The notes under the pieces: model-generated
What the model was told of the DNA's origin: nothing
Database searches by the model: none
The model's input: the letters and a program-made list of their open reading frames with translations, nothing else
Made by a program: the position numbers and the translations under genes
Shown: positions 43,244 to 52,068 of the stretch, in pieces
How the letters are laid out: each line of letters begins with the position of its first letter
How positions within the stretch are numbered: position 1 is the stretch's first letter
NCBI RefSeq assembly: GCF_028657195.3
Contig: NZ_JANCPR020000051.1
Location: 1-64,000, forward strand
DNA length: 64,000 nt
Origin: Streptomyces iconiensis
Lineage (GTDB): Bacteria > Actinomycetota > Actinomycetes > Streptomycetales > Streptomycetaceae
Direction: 5' to 3'

Positions 43244-44479
43244 TCACATGCCGTCCAGCTCCGCTCGGCTCCGGCGCAGAAAGTGGCGCTCGGCCTCATT
43301 GGCCGTACGGTTCAGCGCCGCCTCATAGGCGAGCGCCGCCTCGGAGCAGCGGCCGAGGCGGCGCAGGAGGTCGGCGCGTACGGCGTGGAAGACGTGGTAG
43401 CTCTCCAGCTCCAGCCCGTCCACCAGGGCCAGCGCCTCCGCGGGCCCGTGCACCTCGGCCACGGCGACCGCGCGGTTCAGCGCCACCACGGGTGTGGGTG
43501 TGAGGCTGAGCAACTGGTCGTAGAGACGCAGGATCTGGCCCCAGTCCGTGCGGGCAGCCGTCGTGGCCTCGCTGTGCACGGCGTTGATCGCGGCCTGGAC
43601 CTGGCACGGGCCGGGACGGCGGCGCCGCAGGCAGCGGCGGACCAACTCCTGCCCCTCAGCGATCAGTTCGCGGTCCCACAGGCCGCGGTCCTGGCGGGAC
43701 AGCAGCACCAGCCTCCCGTCGGATCCGGTGCGCGCCGCCGAGCGCGCCGAGACGAGCAGCATCAGCGCGAGCAGCCCCTCTGCCTCCGGCTCGTCGGGCA
43801 TCAGTTCCACCAGCAGCCGGCCGAGCCGCACCGCCTCCGCTGCCAGGTCCTCGCGGTCCAGGCGCTCGCCCGAGCTGGCGGTGTGCCCCTCGTTGAAGAC
43901 CAGATAGACGACGGCCAGCACGCCGTGCAGCCGCTCGGGCAGATCCGCGTCGCGCGGCACCCGGTAGGGGATGCCGGCGTCGCGGATCTTCGCCTTGGCG
44001 CGCACCAGCCGCTGGGCCATCGTCGGCTCCGGCACCAGAAAGGCCCGCGCGATCTCCGCTGTGGTGAGTCCGCCCAGCAGCCGCAGCGTGAGGGCCACCC
44101 GTGCGCCCATGCCGAGCGCCGGGTGGCAGCACGTGAACAGGAGCCGCAGCCTGTCGTCCCGCACGGGCCCCTCCTCCGGCTGGTCGTCCGCCGCGTACAG
44201 CAGGGCGGCCTGCGCGTGCCGGTCCTCGCGGGAGGCTTCCCTGCGCAGCCGGTCGAGTGCCCTGTTGCGCGCGGTGGTGACGATCCAGCCGGCGGGGCTC
44301 GGTGGCGCTCCCGCTTCCGGCCAGCGCCTGACCGCCTCGGTGAACGCTTCCTGCACCGCCTCTTCCGCGAGGCCGATGTCGCCGAATCGCCGTACCAGGA
44401 CGGCCACCGCACGCCCGTACTCCTCCCGGAAGACCCGCTCGATCCCCGCTTTCTCCGTCGGCCGACCCGCCGAGGTCAC
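43244..44479 (-). CDS. ECF42-type RNA polymerase sigma factor with C-terminal extension
   Basis: A 411-residue sigma factor. Sigma region 2 (FREEYGRAVAVLVRRFGDIGLAEEAVQEAFTEAVRRWP and GWIVTTARNRALDRLRR) and region 4 (LTLRLLGGLTTAEIARAFLVPEPTMAQRLVRAKAKIR) are followed by about 220 residues of helical repeats (DREDLAAEAVRLGRLL, LSLTPTPVVALNRAVAVAEVHGPAEAL), the TPR-like extension typical of group ECF42. GTG 44479 overlaps the upstream YCII stop (GTGA). ECF42 sigma factors lack a classic anti-sigma factor and occur beside YCII/DGPF genes, as here. They direct their own promoter and the partner. Confidence 0.92.
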   Translation of the reverse strand: MTSAGRPTEKAGIERVFREEYGRAVAVLVRRFGDIGLAEEAVQEAFTEAVRRWPEAGAPPSPAGWIVTTARNRALDRLRREASREDRHAQAALLYAADDQPEEGPVRDDRLRLLFTCCHPALGMGARVALTLRLLGGLTTAEIARAFLVPEPTMAQRLVRAKAKIRDAGIPYRVPRDADLPERLHGVLAVVYLVFNEGHTASSGERLDREDLAAEAVRLGRLLVELMPDEPEAEGLLALMLLVSARSAARTGSDGRLVLLSRQDRGLWDRELIAEGQELVRRCLRRRRPGPCQVQAAINAVHSEATTAARTDWGQILRLYDQLLSLTPTPVVALNRAVAVAEVHGPAEALALVDGLELESYHVFHAVRADLLRRLGRCSEAALAYEAALNRTANEAERHFLRRSRAELDGM

Positions 44480-44829
44480 CCGCAGCTTCCGCCCTGCAAC
44501 GGCCTGACCTCGATGGGAAGGGTCATCGCGCGCGTCAGCTTGCGGCCCCAGGCGAGCGCGGCGTCCAGGTCGGGGGCCTCGATGACGGTGAAGCCGCCCA
44601 GGTGCTCCTTGCCCTCGGTGTACGGGCCGTCGGTCGTGAGCACCTCGTCCCCGCTCAGCCGTACGACGGTGGCCGTCTCGGGCGGGAAGAGGCCACCGGC
44701 GAAGACCCAGGCGCCGGCCTCCCGCATCTCGGTGTTCACGGCCTCGACCCGCTCCATGATCGGGTCCAGGACCTCGGGCTCCGGTGTCCCGCCGTCCGGC
44801 TGGTAGATGCTGAGCAGATACTGCCCCAC
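44476..44829 (-). CDS. YCII-domain (DGPF) protein, ECF42 partner
   Basis: A 117-residue ferredoxin-like-fold protein: YLLSIYQPDGG, VNTEMREAGAWVFAGGLFPPETATVVR, VLTTDGPYTEGKEHLGGFTVIEAPDLDAALAWGRKL. The DGPYTEGKEHLGGF motif is the DGPF hallmark. GTG 44829 follows GAAGGAGAGCGAC. It is translation-coupled to the sigma factor. Such proteins are typical targets of ECF42 regulation, with unknown chemical role. Confidence 0.9.
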   Translation of the reverse strand: MGQYLLSIYQPDGGTPEPEVLDPIMERVEAVNTEMREAGAWVFAGGLFPPETATVVRLSGDEVLTTDGPYTEGKEHLGGFTVIEAPDLDAALAWGRKLTRAMTLPIEVRPLQGGSCG

Positions 44830-44849
44830 GTCGCTCTCCTTCGGCTCGC

Positions 44850-44868
44850 GACCGGCCTCCTGCCGGTC
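44850..44868 (-). promoter_or_regulatory. Hairpin in the 5' leader of the YCII-ECF42 operon
   Basis: GACCGGC (44850-44856) and GCCGGTC (44862-44868) are inverted around 5 bases that read AGGAG on the transcribed strand. The element lies 20 bases before the GTG. A TATAAA-like word precedes it. It may be a leader stem or operator. Confidence 0.35.
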
Positions 44869-44882
44869 TCTCACCCTTTATA

Positions 44883-44926
44883 CGAACGGGCCCCGCCAGG
44901 ATCGACATCCCGGCGGGGCCCGTTCG
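44883..44926 (-). terminator. Strong hairpin terminator after tyrosinase gene
   Basis: CGAACGGGCCCCGCC (44883-44897) and its exact complement at 44912-44926 give a 15-bp stem and a 14-base loop. It lies 54 bases past the tyrosinase stop and isolates the YCII promoter. Confidence 0.85.
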
Positions 44927-44979
44927 CCTCACTTCTCCTCGCGCCTCCGTGCGTACCCCTGAGCCGCGTCGCCTCCGCG

Positions 44980-46455
44980 TCAGGTCACCGTGAAGCTCGC
45001 CCGTGAGAAGCGCGCGTTGACGCCCTCGAAGGAGGGCTCCTCGGCGGGGGCGATGCGCACTGTCGGCACTCCGGCGCCGGACCACGCGGAGCCGCCGCGC
45101 AGGTCCCTCAGCGTCTCGGTGACGTCGAAGCGGAACGTCAGTCCCGCGCCGTCCTCCGTCATCTCCGCGTCCTCACCGACCGCCCCGAAGAAGGTGAGCA
45201 GGCCGACGAACGCGTCGCCGCACGGGTTGGTGTCCCGTGTGTCGTCGCCGAGGAAGACGCGGAAGTTCGTGCACGGCGGCGCGTCGGCGCGTACGCCCTC
45301 GAAGGTGAGCAGGACGAGGGAGGAGCCATCTTCCCCCGCGTTCCCCTCCAATGCGGAGCCGATGGCCTCCTCCCTGCCCGCTTCCGGGACGAGGTCGAGG
45401 GCGAGCTGCCCGGCGCCGAGCGCCGTCTCCTCGTCCGTGCCGGCGACCAGAACGGCGCCGACCGGCGGAACGACGCCCAGACGCGCCTTCGGCGGGGCGT
45501 CGGAGCCGGTGCCGTCGGTCAGGGACTCGTACTCGTACGCGTCCTCAGGGAAGGTGAAGACAGGACCCGTGAACCTGTGCTGTCCGCCGTTCTCGTCGCG
45601 CAGCACAAACGGCAGGTCCTTGCCGTGCTCGTGCTCTGCGTGCTGCGGCCGTACGGCCGGCCACTGCCAGCCCGTCGGCAGCGTGTGCCCCCGGGACAGC
45701 CACGCGTACCAGAGCCGGTCGATGTTGCAGTGGTGCAGCCAGAACACGGGGTCCTGGCCCGCCGTCGGCACCTTTCCCATCAGCCCGCCCACCGCCGTGT
45801 GCACATTCCCGTGCGGCCAGCGCTCCAGAACCGCGGAGAACCCGGACACCGCACGCCTGTCCACCGGTTCGAAGTGCCGCTCACGCATCGCCGCAGCGGG
45901 GTCGACCTGGTCGTACGTCATCGGCTCCGCGCCCCGGCAACGCCCGTTCGCATCATGGGGCTTGAGGTAGAGCGGGTTCGGACCCTCTTCCTGCCCCCGC
46001 GGGTCGCGCATTCTCTCCTGGCGGAGCGCCAAGGGGATCCTGCGGTACTCCTCGGCGGACTGCGCCCCGCCGAGAAGCGGGTCGAAAGCGGCGTCGAGAT
46101 GGGCGTAGTTCCAGTAGGGAAGCGTCCAGTGCGCCTGGTCCCGCTGCCCCAGATCCTTGACGATGACGCGCCGGACAATCCGTTCAAAGTAATAGACATG
46201 CCAGCGGTGCCACGGCAGGAAATACTGGTTTCCATGAGGACACTGACGCCATTCGTCAGGGTCCGTCGGCCGCACACCCTCTGATTTCGGAACGCCGTGC
46301 GTGAAGGCTTGGAACAGCCAGGAGTCCGACGCGCTTCTGTCCTTCTTCTTCATCTCTCCGACGGCTCTGGCGTACCAGTACAGAACGGGGTCCCATGCCC
46401 CCGTCGTGGGATTCACCATCCCCGCGACATCCCGCCGTTTGAAACTGCTTCCCAC
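44980..46455 (-). CDS. Tyrosinase / polyphenol-oxidase family protein
   Basis: A 491-residue type-3 copper protein. CuA motifs are HGNQYFLPWHRWHVYYFERIVRR, with an earlier His in FQAFTHGVPK. CuB has HGNVHTAVGG and DPVFWLHHCNIDRLWYAWLSRGH. The C-terminal 180 residues form a beta-rich domain like the plant-type polyphenol oxidase extension (FTGPVFTFPEDAYEYESL, PCTNFRVFLGDD). It has no evident signal peptide or MelC1-like caddie next to it, unlike classic Streptomyces melC operons. GTG 46455 is chosen because GGGAGAGGG lies upstream; the open frame extends farther but has no protein-like features. Confidence 0.88.
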   Translation of the reverse strand: MGSSFKRRDVAGMVNPTTGAWDPVLYWYARAVGEMKKKDRSASDSWLFQAFTHGVPKSEGVRPTDPDEWRQCPHGNQYFLPWHRWHVYYFERIVRRVIVKDLGQRDQAHWTLPYWNYAHLDAAFDPLLGGAQSAEEYRRIPLALRQERMRDPRGQEEGPNPLYLKPHDANGRCRGAEPMTYDQVDPAAAMRERHFEPVDRRAVSGFSAVLERWPHGNVHTAVGGLMGKVPTAGQDPVFWLHHCNIDRLWYAWLSRGHTLPTGWQWPAVRPQHAEHEHGKDLPFVLRDENGGQHRFTGPVFTFPEDAYEYESLTDGTGSDAPPKARLGVVPPVGAVLVAGTDEETALGAGQLALDLVPEAGREEAIGSALEGNAGEDGSSLVLLTFEGVRADAPPCTNFRVFLGDDTRDTNPCGDAFVGLLTFFGAVGEDAEMTEDGAGLTFRFDVTETLRDLRGGSAWSGAGVPTVRIAPAEEPSFEGVNARFSRASFTVT

Positions 46456-46788
46456 GATTCCTCTCCCGTCACCGGCATCGGTGCCAGGAAAAACGTAGAA
46501 GGCGGAAATGGAGTCACCGAACCTGTGCGTGTGCCATCCACTCGTCCGTGTGGTGATCGCGTCGGATTCCTTGCCGACGGGCTTGCCAATGGGTGTGCCA
46601 ATGGGTGTGCCCTCACATTCCGTGGAAGGACAGAAAAAGCGGCGCCGGGAGGAAACACAGCGCGGGAAAAAACACATGAGTGCGGCCAGGCATTCCGTGC
46701 TGCTCACAGGGCCGGGGCAGCGGCCTCGCTCGGACCGGGACTCACCGTCCCCGCGACAGCTGCCAACGGCCCGCGCACGCCGGCTCCT
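46456..46788. other. Intergenic region upstream of the tyrosinase gene
   Basis: Somewhat lower GC than its surroundings (words such as GAAAAACGTAGAAGG and GGGAAAAAACACATG). It contains a perfect 12-bp tandem repeat TGCCAATGGGTG at 46584-46595 and 46596-46607. The tyrosinase promoter is probably here. I see no gene. Confidence 0.5.
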
Positions 46789-47430
46789 TCACGGCGCGGA
46801 CGCGGCGGCCCCGCCCGTGCCCGTGCCCGCCCGTGGCGCGTCCGGTGAACCGGCCCCGAGCGGGAAGGAGAGCCAGGGCCGCCAGCGGGTGCCGTCGTGG
46901 ACCACGAGATCGACGGTACGCACGCGCGCGGTGAGGGGCAGCCGGGGCGCCAGGTCCTTCTCGATCGCCGTATGGACGGCCTCACCACCGCTGTTGGCGA
47001 CGGTCAGATGCGGGTCGAGGTCGCCGAACAGGCCGCCGTACGGGGGGTGTTCCGGCCACCTGTCCGTCACGGCCCTGGTGAGGGCGCGCAGGGGCGCCAT
47101 GGGCTCGGGCACCAGGTACAGCACGCCGGGGAAGCGGGCGCAGCGGGCGAGTTCGAGGGCGAACGGCGGGTGCGCGGCGAACAGTTCCGTGAGCGCCGTG
47201 CGCGCCGTGGCGTCCACCATGTGGCGGTCGAGGAAGGGGAAGAGGACCGTGAGATGCGCGCTTCCGCCGTGCCGCGCCGCCGTGTCGTAACGCGCGCGCC
47301 AGCCGCTCACCAGGGCGTCCGCCTCCGTTACGGGCACACTCAGCGCCGTCGTACCCGGCGCGACCGGCCACTCGCCGGCCTCACCGTCCGCTCCCTCTGC
47401 CACTTCCTCCGCCACCTCGACCTCGTCCAC
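46789..47430 (-). CDS. 2'-5' RNA ligase / cyclic phosphodiesterase superfamily protein
   Basis: A 213-residue 2H phosphoesterase. The two HxT motifs are visible, HLTVLFPF and PHLTVANSG, with the spacing typical of 2'-5' RNA ligase-like proteins. They act on 2',5' or 2',3'-cyclic RNA phosphates. The N-terminus is acidic (EVAEEVAEGADGEAGEW), so the start is uncertain; GTG 47430 and further GTGs downstream lack clear RBS. The C-terminus is Gly/Ala-rich. Confidence 0.8.
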   Translation of the reverse strand: MDEVEVAEEVAEGADGEAGEWPVAPGTTALSVPVTEADALVSGWRARYDTAARHGGSAHLTVLFPFLDRHMVDATARTALTELFAAHPPFALELARCARFPGVLYLVPEPMAPLRALTRAVTDRWPEHPPYGGLFGDLDPHLTVANSGGEAVHTAIEKDLAPRLPLTARVRTVDLVVHDGTRWRPWLSFPLGAGSPDAPRAGTGTGGAAASAP

Positions 47431-47664
47431 AGCGGGTCACGCTAACGCCCCGCCTCTTCGTTCCCGCACCCGGTCCGCCACCCGGTCCGGTCCGCCATCC
47501 GGGGTCCGGGGCCCGGCAGCTGACGCCGGGGACAGGCCGGACCTCGTTCGCATCGAGAGGGGAAGCCGCACGAGTCCGCCCGTACCCGGACGCGGCGCTG
47601 ACCGGTGCTGCCGGGGCGCACGTCGGGCTCAGGGCGTGCCGTGCGGCTGCCGAAGGGAGAGGGC

Positions 47665-48348
47665 ATGCGCACTGTGCTCGATCGGACAGCGGCCCGCCTC
47701 TTCCCCGGTGACCCCGGCCACCACGGCGTGCTGCCGCCGCTGCTCGTGGTCCTCACCTTCGTCACCGGCATCGTCGACGCGGTCAGCTTCCTCGCTCTGG
47801 ACCGCGTCTTCGTGGCCAACATGACCGGCAACGTCGTCTTCCTCGGCTTCGCGCTCGCCGGCTCCCACGAACTGTCCGCGCCCGCCGCGCTGCTGGCGCT
47901 CCTCACCTTTCTCGCCGCTGCGGCAGGCGGCGGGCGCCTCGTCGGCCACATCGGCCACCGGGAGCGGCTCTTCGCGACGCTGGTCCTGGTGCACGCCGTC
48001 CTCGTCGGCGCGTCGCTGGCCGGCGCGGCCTGGCGGGTCAGCCACTACGCGCTGATCGTGGCGCTCGCCTGCGGCATGGGGCTCCAGAACGCCGTCGTAC
48101 GGGGGCTGGCCGTGCCCGACATGGCGACCACCGTGCTCACCACGACCCTGACCGGCATGGTCTCCGACCGGCCTGGCGCCCCCATGGTGCGGCGCCTGCT
48201 GTCGGTCGTCGCGATGTTCGCCGGCGCGCTCTTCGGCGCCTGGCTCCACCTACGCCACGGCGTCCCTCTCGCGCTGTCGCCCGCCGTGCTGCTGCTCCTC
48301 GCCGTCGCGGCGGCGGCCACTGTCGCACGGCGTGCGGCGCCGTGTTAG
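47665..48348 (+). CDS. DUF1275 (YoaK) family membrane protein
   Basis: A 227-residue protein with about six membrane segments. Family marks: VVLTFVTGIVDAVSFLALDRVFVANMTGNVVFLGFALAG, ACGMGLQNAVVRGLAVPDMATTVLTTTLTGMVSD. The MTGN and TTTLTG motifs are characteristic. Function is unknown; transport is likely. AAGGGAGAGGGC precedes ATG 47665. Confidence 0.9.
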   Translation: MRTVLDRTAARLFPGDPGHHGVLPPLLVVLTFVTGIVDAVSFLALDRVFVANMTGNVVFLGFALAGSHELSAPAALLALLTFLAAAAGGGRLVGHIGHRERLFATLVLVHAVLVGASLAGAAWRVSHYALIVALACGMGLQNAVVRGLAVPDMATTVLTTTLTGMVSDRPGAPMVRRLLSVVAMFAGALFGAWLHLRHGVPLALSPAVLLLLAVAAAATVARRAAPC

Positions 48349-48537
48349 CTTCGGCCGCATGAAGTGAGGATTCCCCGCACCCCGCACCGCACCGCCCCCC
48401 GCGCGGCAGTTCGCGACGGCGCCGTACGAGCACAGCTCCGGTGTCCGGCGTGCCGTGCGGACGAGGCCCGTACCGCGTACGCGGCCTGTGGTGCGGACAC
48501 GCATGCTTCCCGCTCACTTCCATGGAACGGAATCCTC

Positions 48538-49386
48538 ATGACCGACACCCCACGCCCCGCGCACACCGAGAGCGGCAACGGAGCCGCTGAGGACGAGGCG
48601 TTCCTCGACCGCCTCGCCGACCGGCTCGCCTCTCTGCCCACCGTCGAGGCCGTCACCCTTGGCGGGTCCCGCACGACAGGCACACACGGGCCCGGCAGCG
48701 ACTGGGACCTGGCGCTGTACTACAGGGGCGCCTTCGACCCCGACGACCTGCGCGCCGTCGGCTGGGAAGGCGAGGTCTCCGAGATCGGCGGCTGGGGAGG
48801 CGGAGTCTTCAACGGCGGCGCCTGGCTCACCGTCGAAGGCCGCCGTGTCGACATCCACTACCGGGACCTCGACACGGTCGAACACGAGCTGGCCGAGGCG
48901 GCGGAGGGCCGCTTCCACTGGGAACCGCTGATGTTCCATCTCGCGGGCATCCCCAGCTATCTGGTGGCCGCCGAACTGGCACTCTGCCGCGTCCTGCGCG
49001 GCACCCTGCCACGCCCCGACTACCCGGCACAGCTCCGCGAGAGCGCAGCGGCGCACTGGCGCGGCAAGGCGGCGGCGACCCTCCTGTACGCCGAGGCCAA
49101 CAACGCTCCGCGCGGCGGTCTCACCGAGGTCGCGGGCGCGCTCGCCAACGCGGCCATGCAGACCGCCCACGCGGTCCTCGCCGCACGCGGCGAGTGGGTC
49201 ACCAACGAGAAGCGGCTCCTCGCCCGCGCCGGCCTCCGCGCCGTCGACGGCATCATCGCCGGGCTGACCACGGACCCCGGCGCGCTGAAGCGCGGCATCG
49301 AGGAGGCCGAAGCACTGTTCGAGAGCGTCGGCCGGTCCGCCTGGGAGCCAGCGGGTCCAGGAGTCAGTGAGTCCGGGAGCCAGTGA
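48538..49386 (+). CDS. Nucleotidyltransferase-domain protein
   Basis: A 282-residue protein with the polymerase-beta type motif LGGSRTTGTHGPGSDWDLALYYRG (GSx..DxD) and a further acidic residue in VDIHYRDLD. The C-terminal helical part (AAHWRGKAAATLLYAEANNA) resembles aminoglycoside or tRNA-type nucleotidyltransferases. The substrate is unknown. ATG 48538 has ACGGAA upstream. The last residues (GVSESGSQ) are encoded by the repeat array at 49366. Confidence 0.8.
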   Translation: MTDTPRPAHTESGNGAAEDEAFLDRLADRLASLPTVEAVTLGGSRTTGTHGPGSDWDLALYYRGAFDPDDLRAVGWEGEVSEIGGWGGGVFNGGAWLTVEGRRVDIHYRDLDTVEHELAEAAEGRFHWEPLMFHLAGIPSYLVAAELALCRVLRGTLPRPDYPAQLRESAAAHWRGKAAATLLYAEANNAPRGGLTEVAGALANAAMQTAHAVLAARGEWVTNEKRLLARAGLRAVDGIIAGLTTDPGALKRGIEEAEALFESVGRSAWEPAGPGVSESGSQ

Positions 49387-49413
49387 GTCAGTGAGTCTGA
49401 GAGCCAGTGAGTC
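49366..49413 (+). repeat. AGTGAGTC short repeat array at gene junction
   Basis: AGTGAGTC occurs four times (49366, 49382, 49390, 49406) in a purine-rich array across the stop codon of the nucleotidyltransferase and just before the isochorismatase start. Confidence 0.7.
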
Positions 49414-49425
49414 TGAGAGTCCGGG

Positions 49426-50139
49426 ATGAACGACGGCACACGGGAGACGGCCGAAGGCACGTTCAGCGCGGCGCCTGTGCACGCGTGGCGGATCGAGGAG
49501 CGTGAGTACGCGCGCCAAGAGACGCGCCGCGGGCGGCGGTTCGCCTACCCGCTGCTGCGGCCGGCCCGTACCGCGCTCGTCGTGGTCGACATGGTGCCGT
49601 TCTTCGTGGAGGCCAACCCGTACTGCCGTGGCATCGTCCCGAACATCCAGCGGCTGGCCACGGCGCTGCGCGCAGCGGGCGGCACGGTGGCATGGGTGCT
49701 GCCCGCCGTGGCCGAACCCACCCCGGCGGCCGAGGAGTTCTACGGTCCCGAGGCGGCCGAGGTCTACCGCACGGCGGGCGGTACGGGCCCCCTCGCGGGG
49801 CGGCTGTGCGCGGACTTCACCGTGCGCGGGGAGGACCTGCTGGTCGAGAAGACGGCGCCCAGCGCCTTCTTTCCCGGCCGCTGCCCGCTGCCCGGGCTGC
49901 TGGAGGAACGCGCGGTCGACACCGTCCTGATCACCGGCACCGTCACCGACGTGTGCTGCGAGTCCTCGGCGCGGGACGCCGCCACGCTCGGCTATCGGGT
50001 CGTCCTGGTCGCGGACGCCAACGCGGCGGGCCGCGACCAGGACCACAACGCCACCCTGCGCACCGTCTACCGCTCCTTCGGCGACGTACGCGCCACCGCC
50101 GAACTCCTCGCGCTCCTCGGCGGTGAGCGCCGGGTGTGA
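49426..50139 (+). CDS. Isochorismatase-like cysteine hydrolase
   Basis: A 237-residue hydrolase. The catalytic triad can be placed: Asp in TALVVVDMVPFF, Lys in VEKTAPSAFF, Cys in GTVTDVCCESSARDAATLGYRVVLVADANAA. The family includes isochorismatases, nicotinamidases and N-carbamoyl hydrolases; the substrate cannot be told. It begins 39 bases after the nucleotidyltransferase, with only a weak GAGAG RBS from the repeat array. Confidence 0.88.
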   Translation: MNDGTRETAEGTFSAAPVHAWRIEEREYARQETRRGRRFAYPLLRPARTALVVVDMVPFFVEANPYCRGIVPNIQRLATALRAAGGTVAWVLPAVAEPTPAAEEFYGPEAAEVYRTAGGTGPLAGRLCADFTVRGEDLLVEKTAPSAFFPGRCPLPGLLEERAVDTVLITGTVTDVCCESSARDAATLGYRVVLVADANAAGRDQDHNATLRTVYRSFGDVRATAELLALLGGERRV

Positions 50140-50167
50140 GGTCGACGCGCCGCCCGCCGGGTACGCG

Positions 50168-50188
50168 CCGCCCGTGCGGGACGGGCGG
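50168..50188. terminator. Bidirectional hairpin between convergent genes
   Basis: CCGCCCGT (50168-50175) pairs with ACGGGCGG (50181-50188) over a 5-base loop, in the 56-base gap between the isochorismatase and the leftward dehydrogenase. Confidence 0.65.
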
Positions 50189-50195
50189 GGGGCGT

Positions 50196-51587
50196 TCAGG
50201 CGCCGCGCCAGACCGTGGTGGCGTTGCAGAACTCGCGGATGCCGTGGTCCGCCAGCTCCCTGCCGTAACCGGAGCGCTTCACGCCGCCGAAGGGCAGCGC
50301 GGGGTGGGAGGCCGTCATGCCGTTGACGTAGACGCCGCCCGCCTCCAGATCGCGGACGAAGCGCTCGATCTCCGCCTCGTCCTGGGTCCACACATTGGAA
50401 CTGAGCCCGAAGGACGTGTCGTTGGCCAGTTCGACGGCCTCGTCGATACCGGCCACGCGGTACAGCGTCGCGATGGGTCCGAACGCCTCCTCGCGGTGGA
50501 TGCGCATCGCCGGTGTGACCCCGGTGAGCACCGTCGGCTCGTAGAACCAGCCGCGGTCGAAGCCCTCGGGGCGCCGGCCGCCGCACAGGGCCGTCGCGCC
50601 CTGGCTGAGCGCGTCGTCCACCAGCTCTTCCAGGTCGGCGCGGCCCTGCTCGCTGGAGAGCGGGCCGACGTCCGTCGCCGCCTCCATCGGGTCGCCTACG
50701 GTCAGCGCGCGCATCCCGTCGGTGAACCGTTCGGCGAACGTGTCGTACACGTCCGTGTGCGCGATGAACCGCTTGGCCGCGATGCACGACTGGCCGTTGT
50801 TCTGCACCCGCGCGGTCACCGCCGTGCGCGCGGCTGCCTCCACATCGGCCGACGGCATCACGAGATACGGGTCGCTGCCGCCGAGTTCGAGAACGGTCTT
50901 CTTGACCTCGTCGCCCGCGATCGACGCCACCGAACGGCCGGCGCCCTCGCTTCCCGTGAGCGTCGCCGCGACCACACGCCGGTCGCGCAGGATGCCCTCG
51001 ATCGCGCTGGAGGGGACCAGCAGGGTCTGGAAGCAGCCCTCGGCGAAGCCCGCCCTGTCGAAGAGGTCTTCCAGGTACAGCGCGGTCTGCGGCACGTTCG
51101 ACGCGTGCTTGAGCAGCGCCACATTGCCCGCCATCAGCGCGGGTGCCGCGAAGCGGATCACCTGCCAGAGCGGGAAGTTCCACGGCATGACGGCGAGTAC
51201 GGGCCCCAGCGGGCGGTACCGCACCCGTGCGGCGACGGCGCCCGTGTCGCGTACGTCGGACTCGGCCGGGTGCTCGTCGGCGAGCAGGCTCTCGGCGTGC
51301 GACGCGTACCACCGCATCGCCTTGACGCACTTGGCCGCCTCGGCCTCGGCTGCCTTGAGCGTCTTGCCCATCTCGGTCGTCATCATCCGCGCGACGTCCC
51401 CTGCCTCCTTCTCCAGCAGGTCGGCGGCGGCGTTCATCAGGCGCGCGCGGTCGGCGAACGAGGTGGTGCGGTAGCCGCGGAACGCGGTGTCCGCCGCGGC
51501 GATACGCCGCTCGATCTCCTGCTCGCCGAGCGGGTCGAACGTCCTGAGGGTCTCGCCGTCAGCGGGGTTCACCGTGGCGATCGGCAT
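50196..51587 (-). CDS. gabD: NAD(P)-dependent succinate-semialdehyde dehydrogenase family protein
   Basis: A 463-residue aldehyde dehydrogenase. Motifs: VMPWNFPLWQVIRFAAPALMAGN (cofactor), TLTGSEGAGRSVAS, the general-base Glu in LELGGSDPYLV and nucleophile Cys in VQNNGQSCIAAKRF. The C-terminal FGGVKRSGYGRELADHGIREFCN matches the SSADH subgroup. It oxidises succinate semialdehyde to succinate, the last GABA-shunt step, though other short aldehydes may also be used. ATG 51587 follows GAGAGG. A small inverted repeat lies upstream. Confidence 0.9.
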   Translation of the reverse strand: MPIATVNPADGETLRTFDPLGEQEIERRIAAADTAFRGYRTTSFADRARLMNAAADLLEKEAGDVARMMTTEMGKTLKAAEAEAAKCVKAMRWYASHAESLLADEHPAESDVRDTGAVAARVRYRPLGPVLAVMPWNFPLWQVIRFAAPALMAGNVALLKHASNVPQTALYLEDLFDRAGFAEGCFQTLLVPSSAIEGILRDRRVVAATLTGSEGAGRSVASIAGDEVKKTVLELGGSDPYLVMPSADVEAAARTAVTARVQNNGQSCIAAKRFIAHTDVYDTFAERFTDGMRALTVGDPMEAATDVGPLSSEQGRADLEELVDDALSQGATALCGGRRPEGFDRGWFYEPTVLTGVTPAMRIHREEAFGPIATLYRVAGIDEAVELANDTSFGLSSNVWTQDEAEIERFVRDLEAGGVYVNGMTASHPALPFGGVKRSGYGRELADHGIREFCNATTVWRGA

Positions 51588-51597
51588 GAAGAACCTC

Positions 51598-51612
51598 TCA
51601 ACTGTCGGTTGA
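51598..51612. promoter_or_regulatory. Inverted repeat upstream of gabD-like gene
   Basis: TCAAC (51598-51602) and GTTGA (51608-51612) flank a 5-base spacer, just upstream of the RBS. It resembles a dimeric regulator site but has short arms. Confidence 0.35.
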
Positions 51613-51729
51613 ACATGGGGCGTTGACCGGTACGCGTCGGTGTCCGACGCGTACGCGGGGGAGTTCGTTGTGCGTGCGTGCGGACGGTGCGCGGGGTGCG
51701 GCGTCCGTCCGTGGTGCGCCGTCGCCGGG

Positions 51730-52068
51730 TCAGCTGTACCGGGTGGGCGGGAAGGCTTCCCTGTCCCTGCGCGCCGCCAGCTGGTCGGGGTCGAGTTCGC
51801 CCTCTCCCAGCTCCCTGTCGACCTCGGCGCGCTCCTCGGCGTACTGCCCGCTGTCGGTGACGCGCTGCGAGGGCTCGGTGTCGGTCGCGGGGGGCACCTC
51901 GTCCGGGTTGTAGTCGTCCACGCCCGCGTCGACGCGTTCGGCCTCGGTCATCCGGGCCAGTTCCTCGTCGTCGGGATGCCTCGGCATCCCCCCGCTGATC
52001 TGCCGTTCCTGAGGGCCGCGTGCCTGGTCGGCGCGGTTTCCGGCCTGGTCGGGTTGCCGCTTGGACAT
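51730..52068 (-). CDS. Hydrophilic acidic protein of unknown function
   Basis: A 112-residue protein starting MSKRQPDQAGNRADQARG, with many Asp, Glu, Arg and Gln and no membrane segment (DDEELARMTEAERVDAGVDDYNPDEVPPATDTEP). ATG 52068 is preceded by GTGAGGAGCAGGAC. I do not recognise a family; the composition suggests a disordered, perhaps stress-related protein. It stands downstream of the GNAT gene in opposite direction. Confidence 0.7.
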   Translation of the reverse strand: MSKRQPDQAGNRADQARGPQERQISGGMPRHPDDEELARMTEAERVDAGVDDYNPDEVPPATDTEPSQRVTDSGQYAEERAEVDRELGEGELDPDQLAARRDREAFPPTRYS

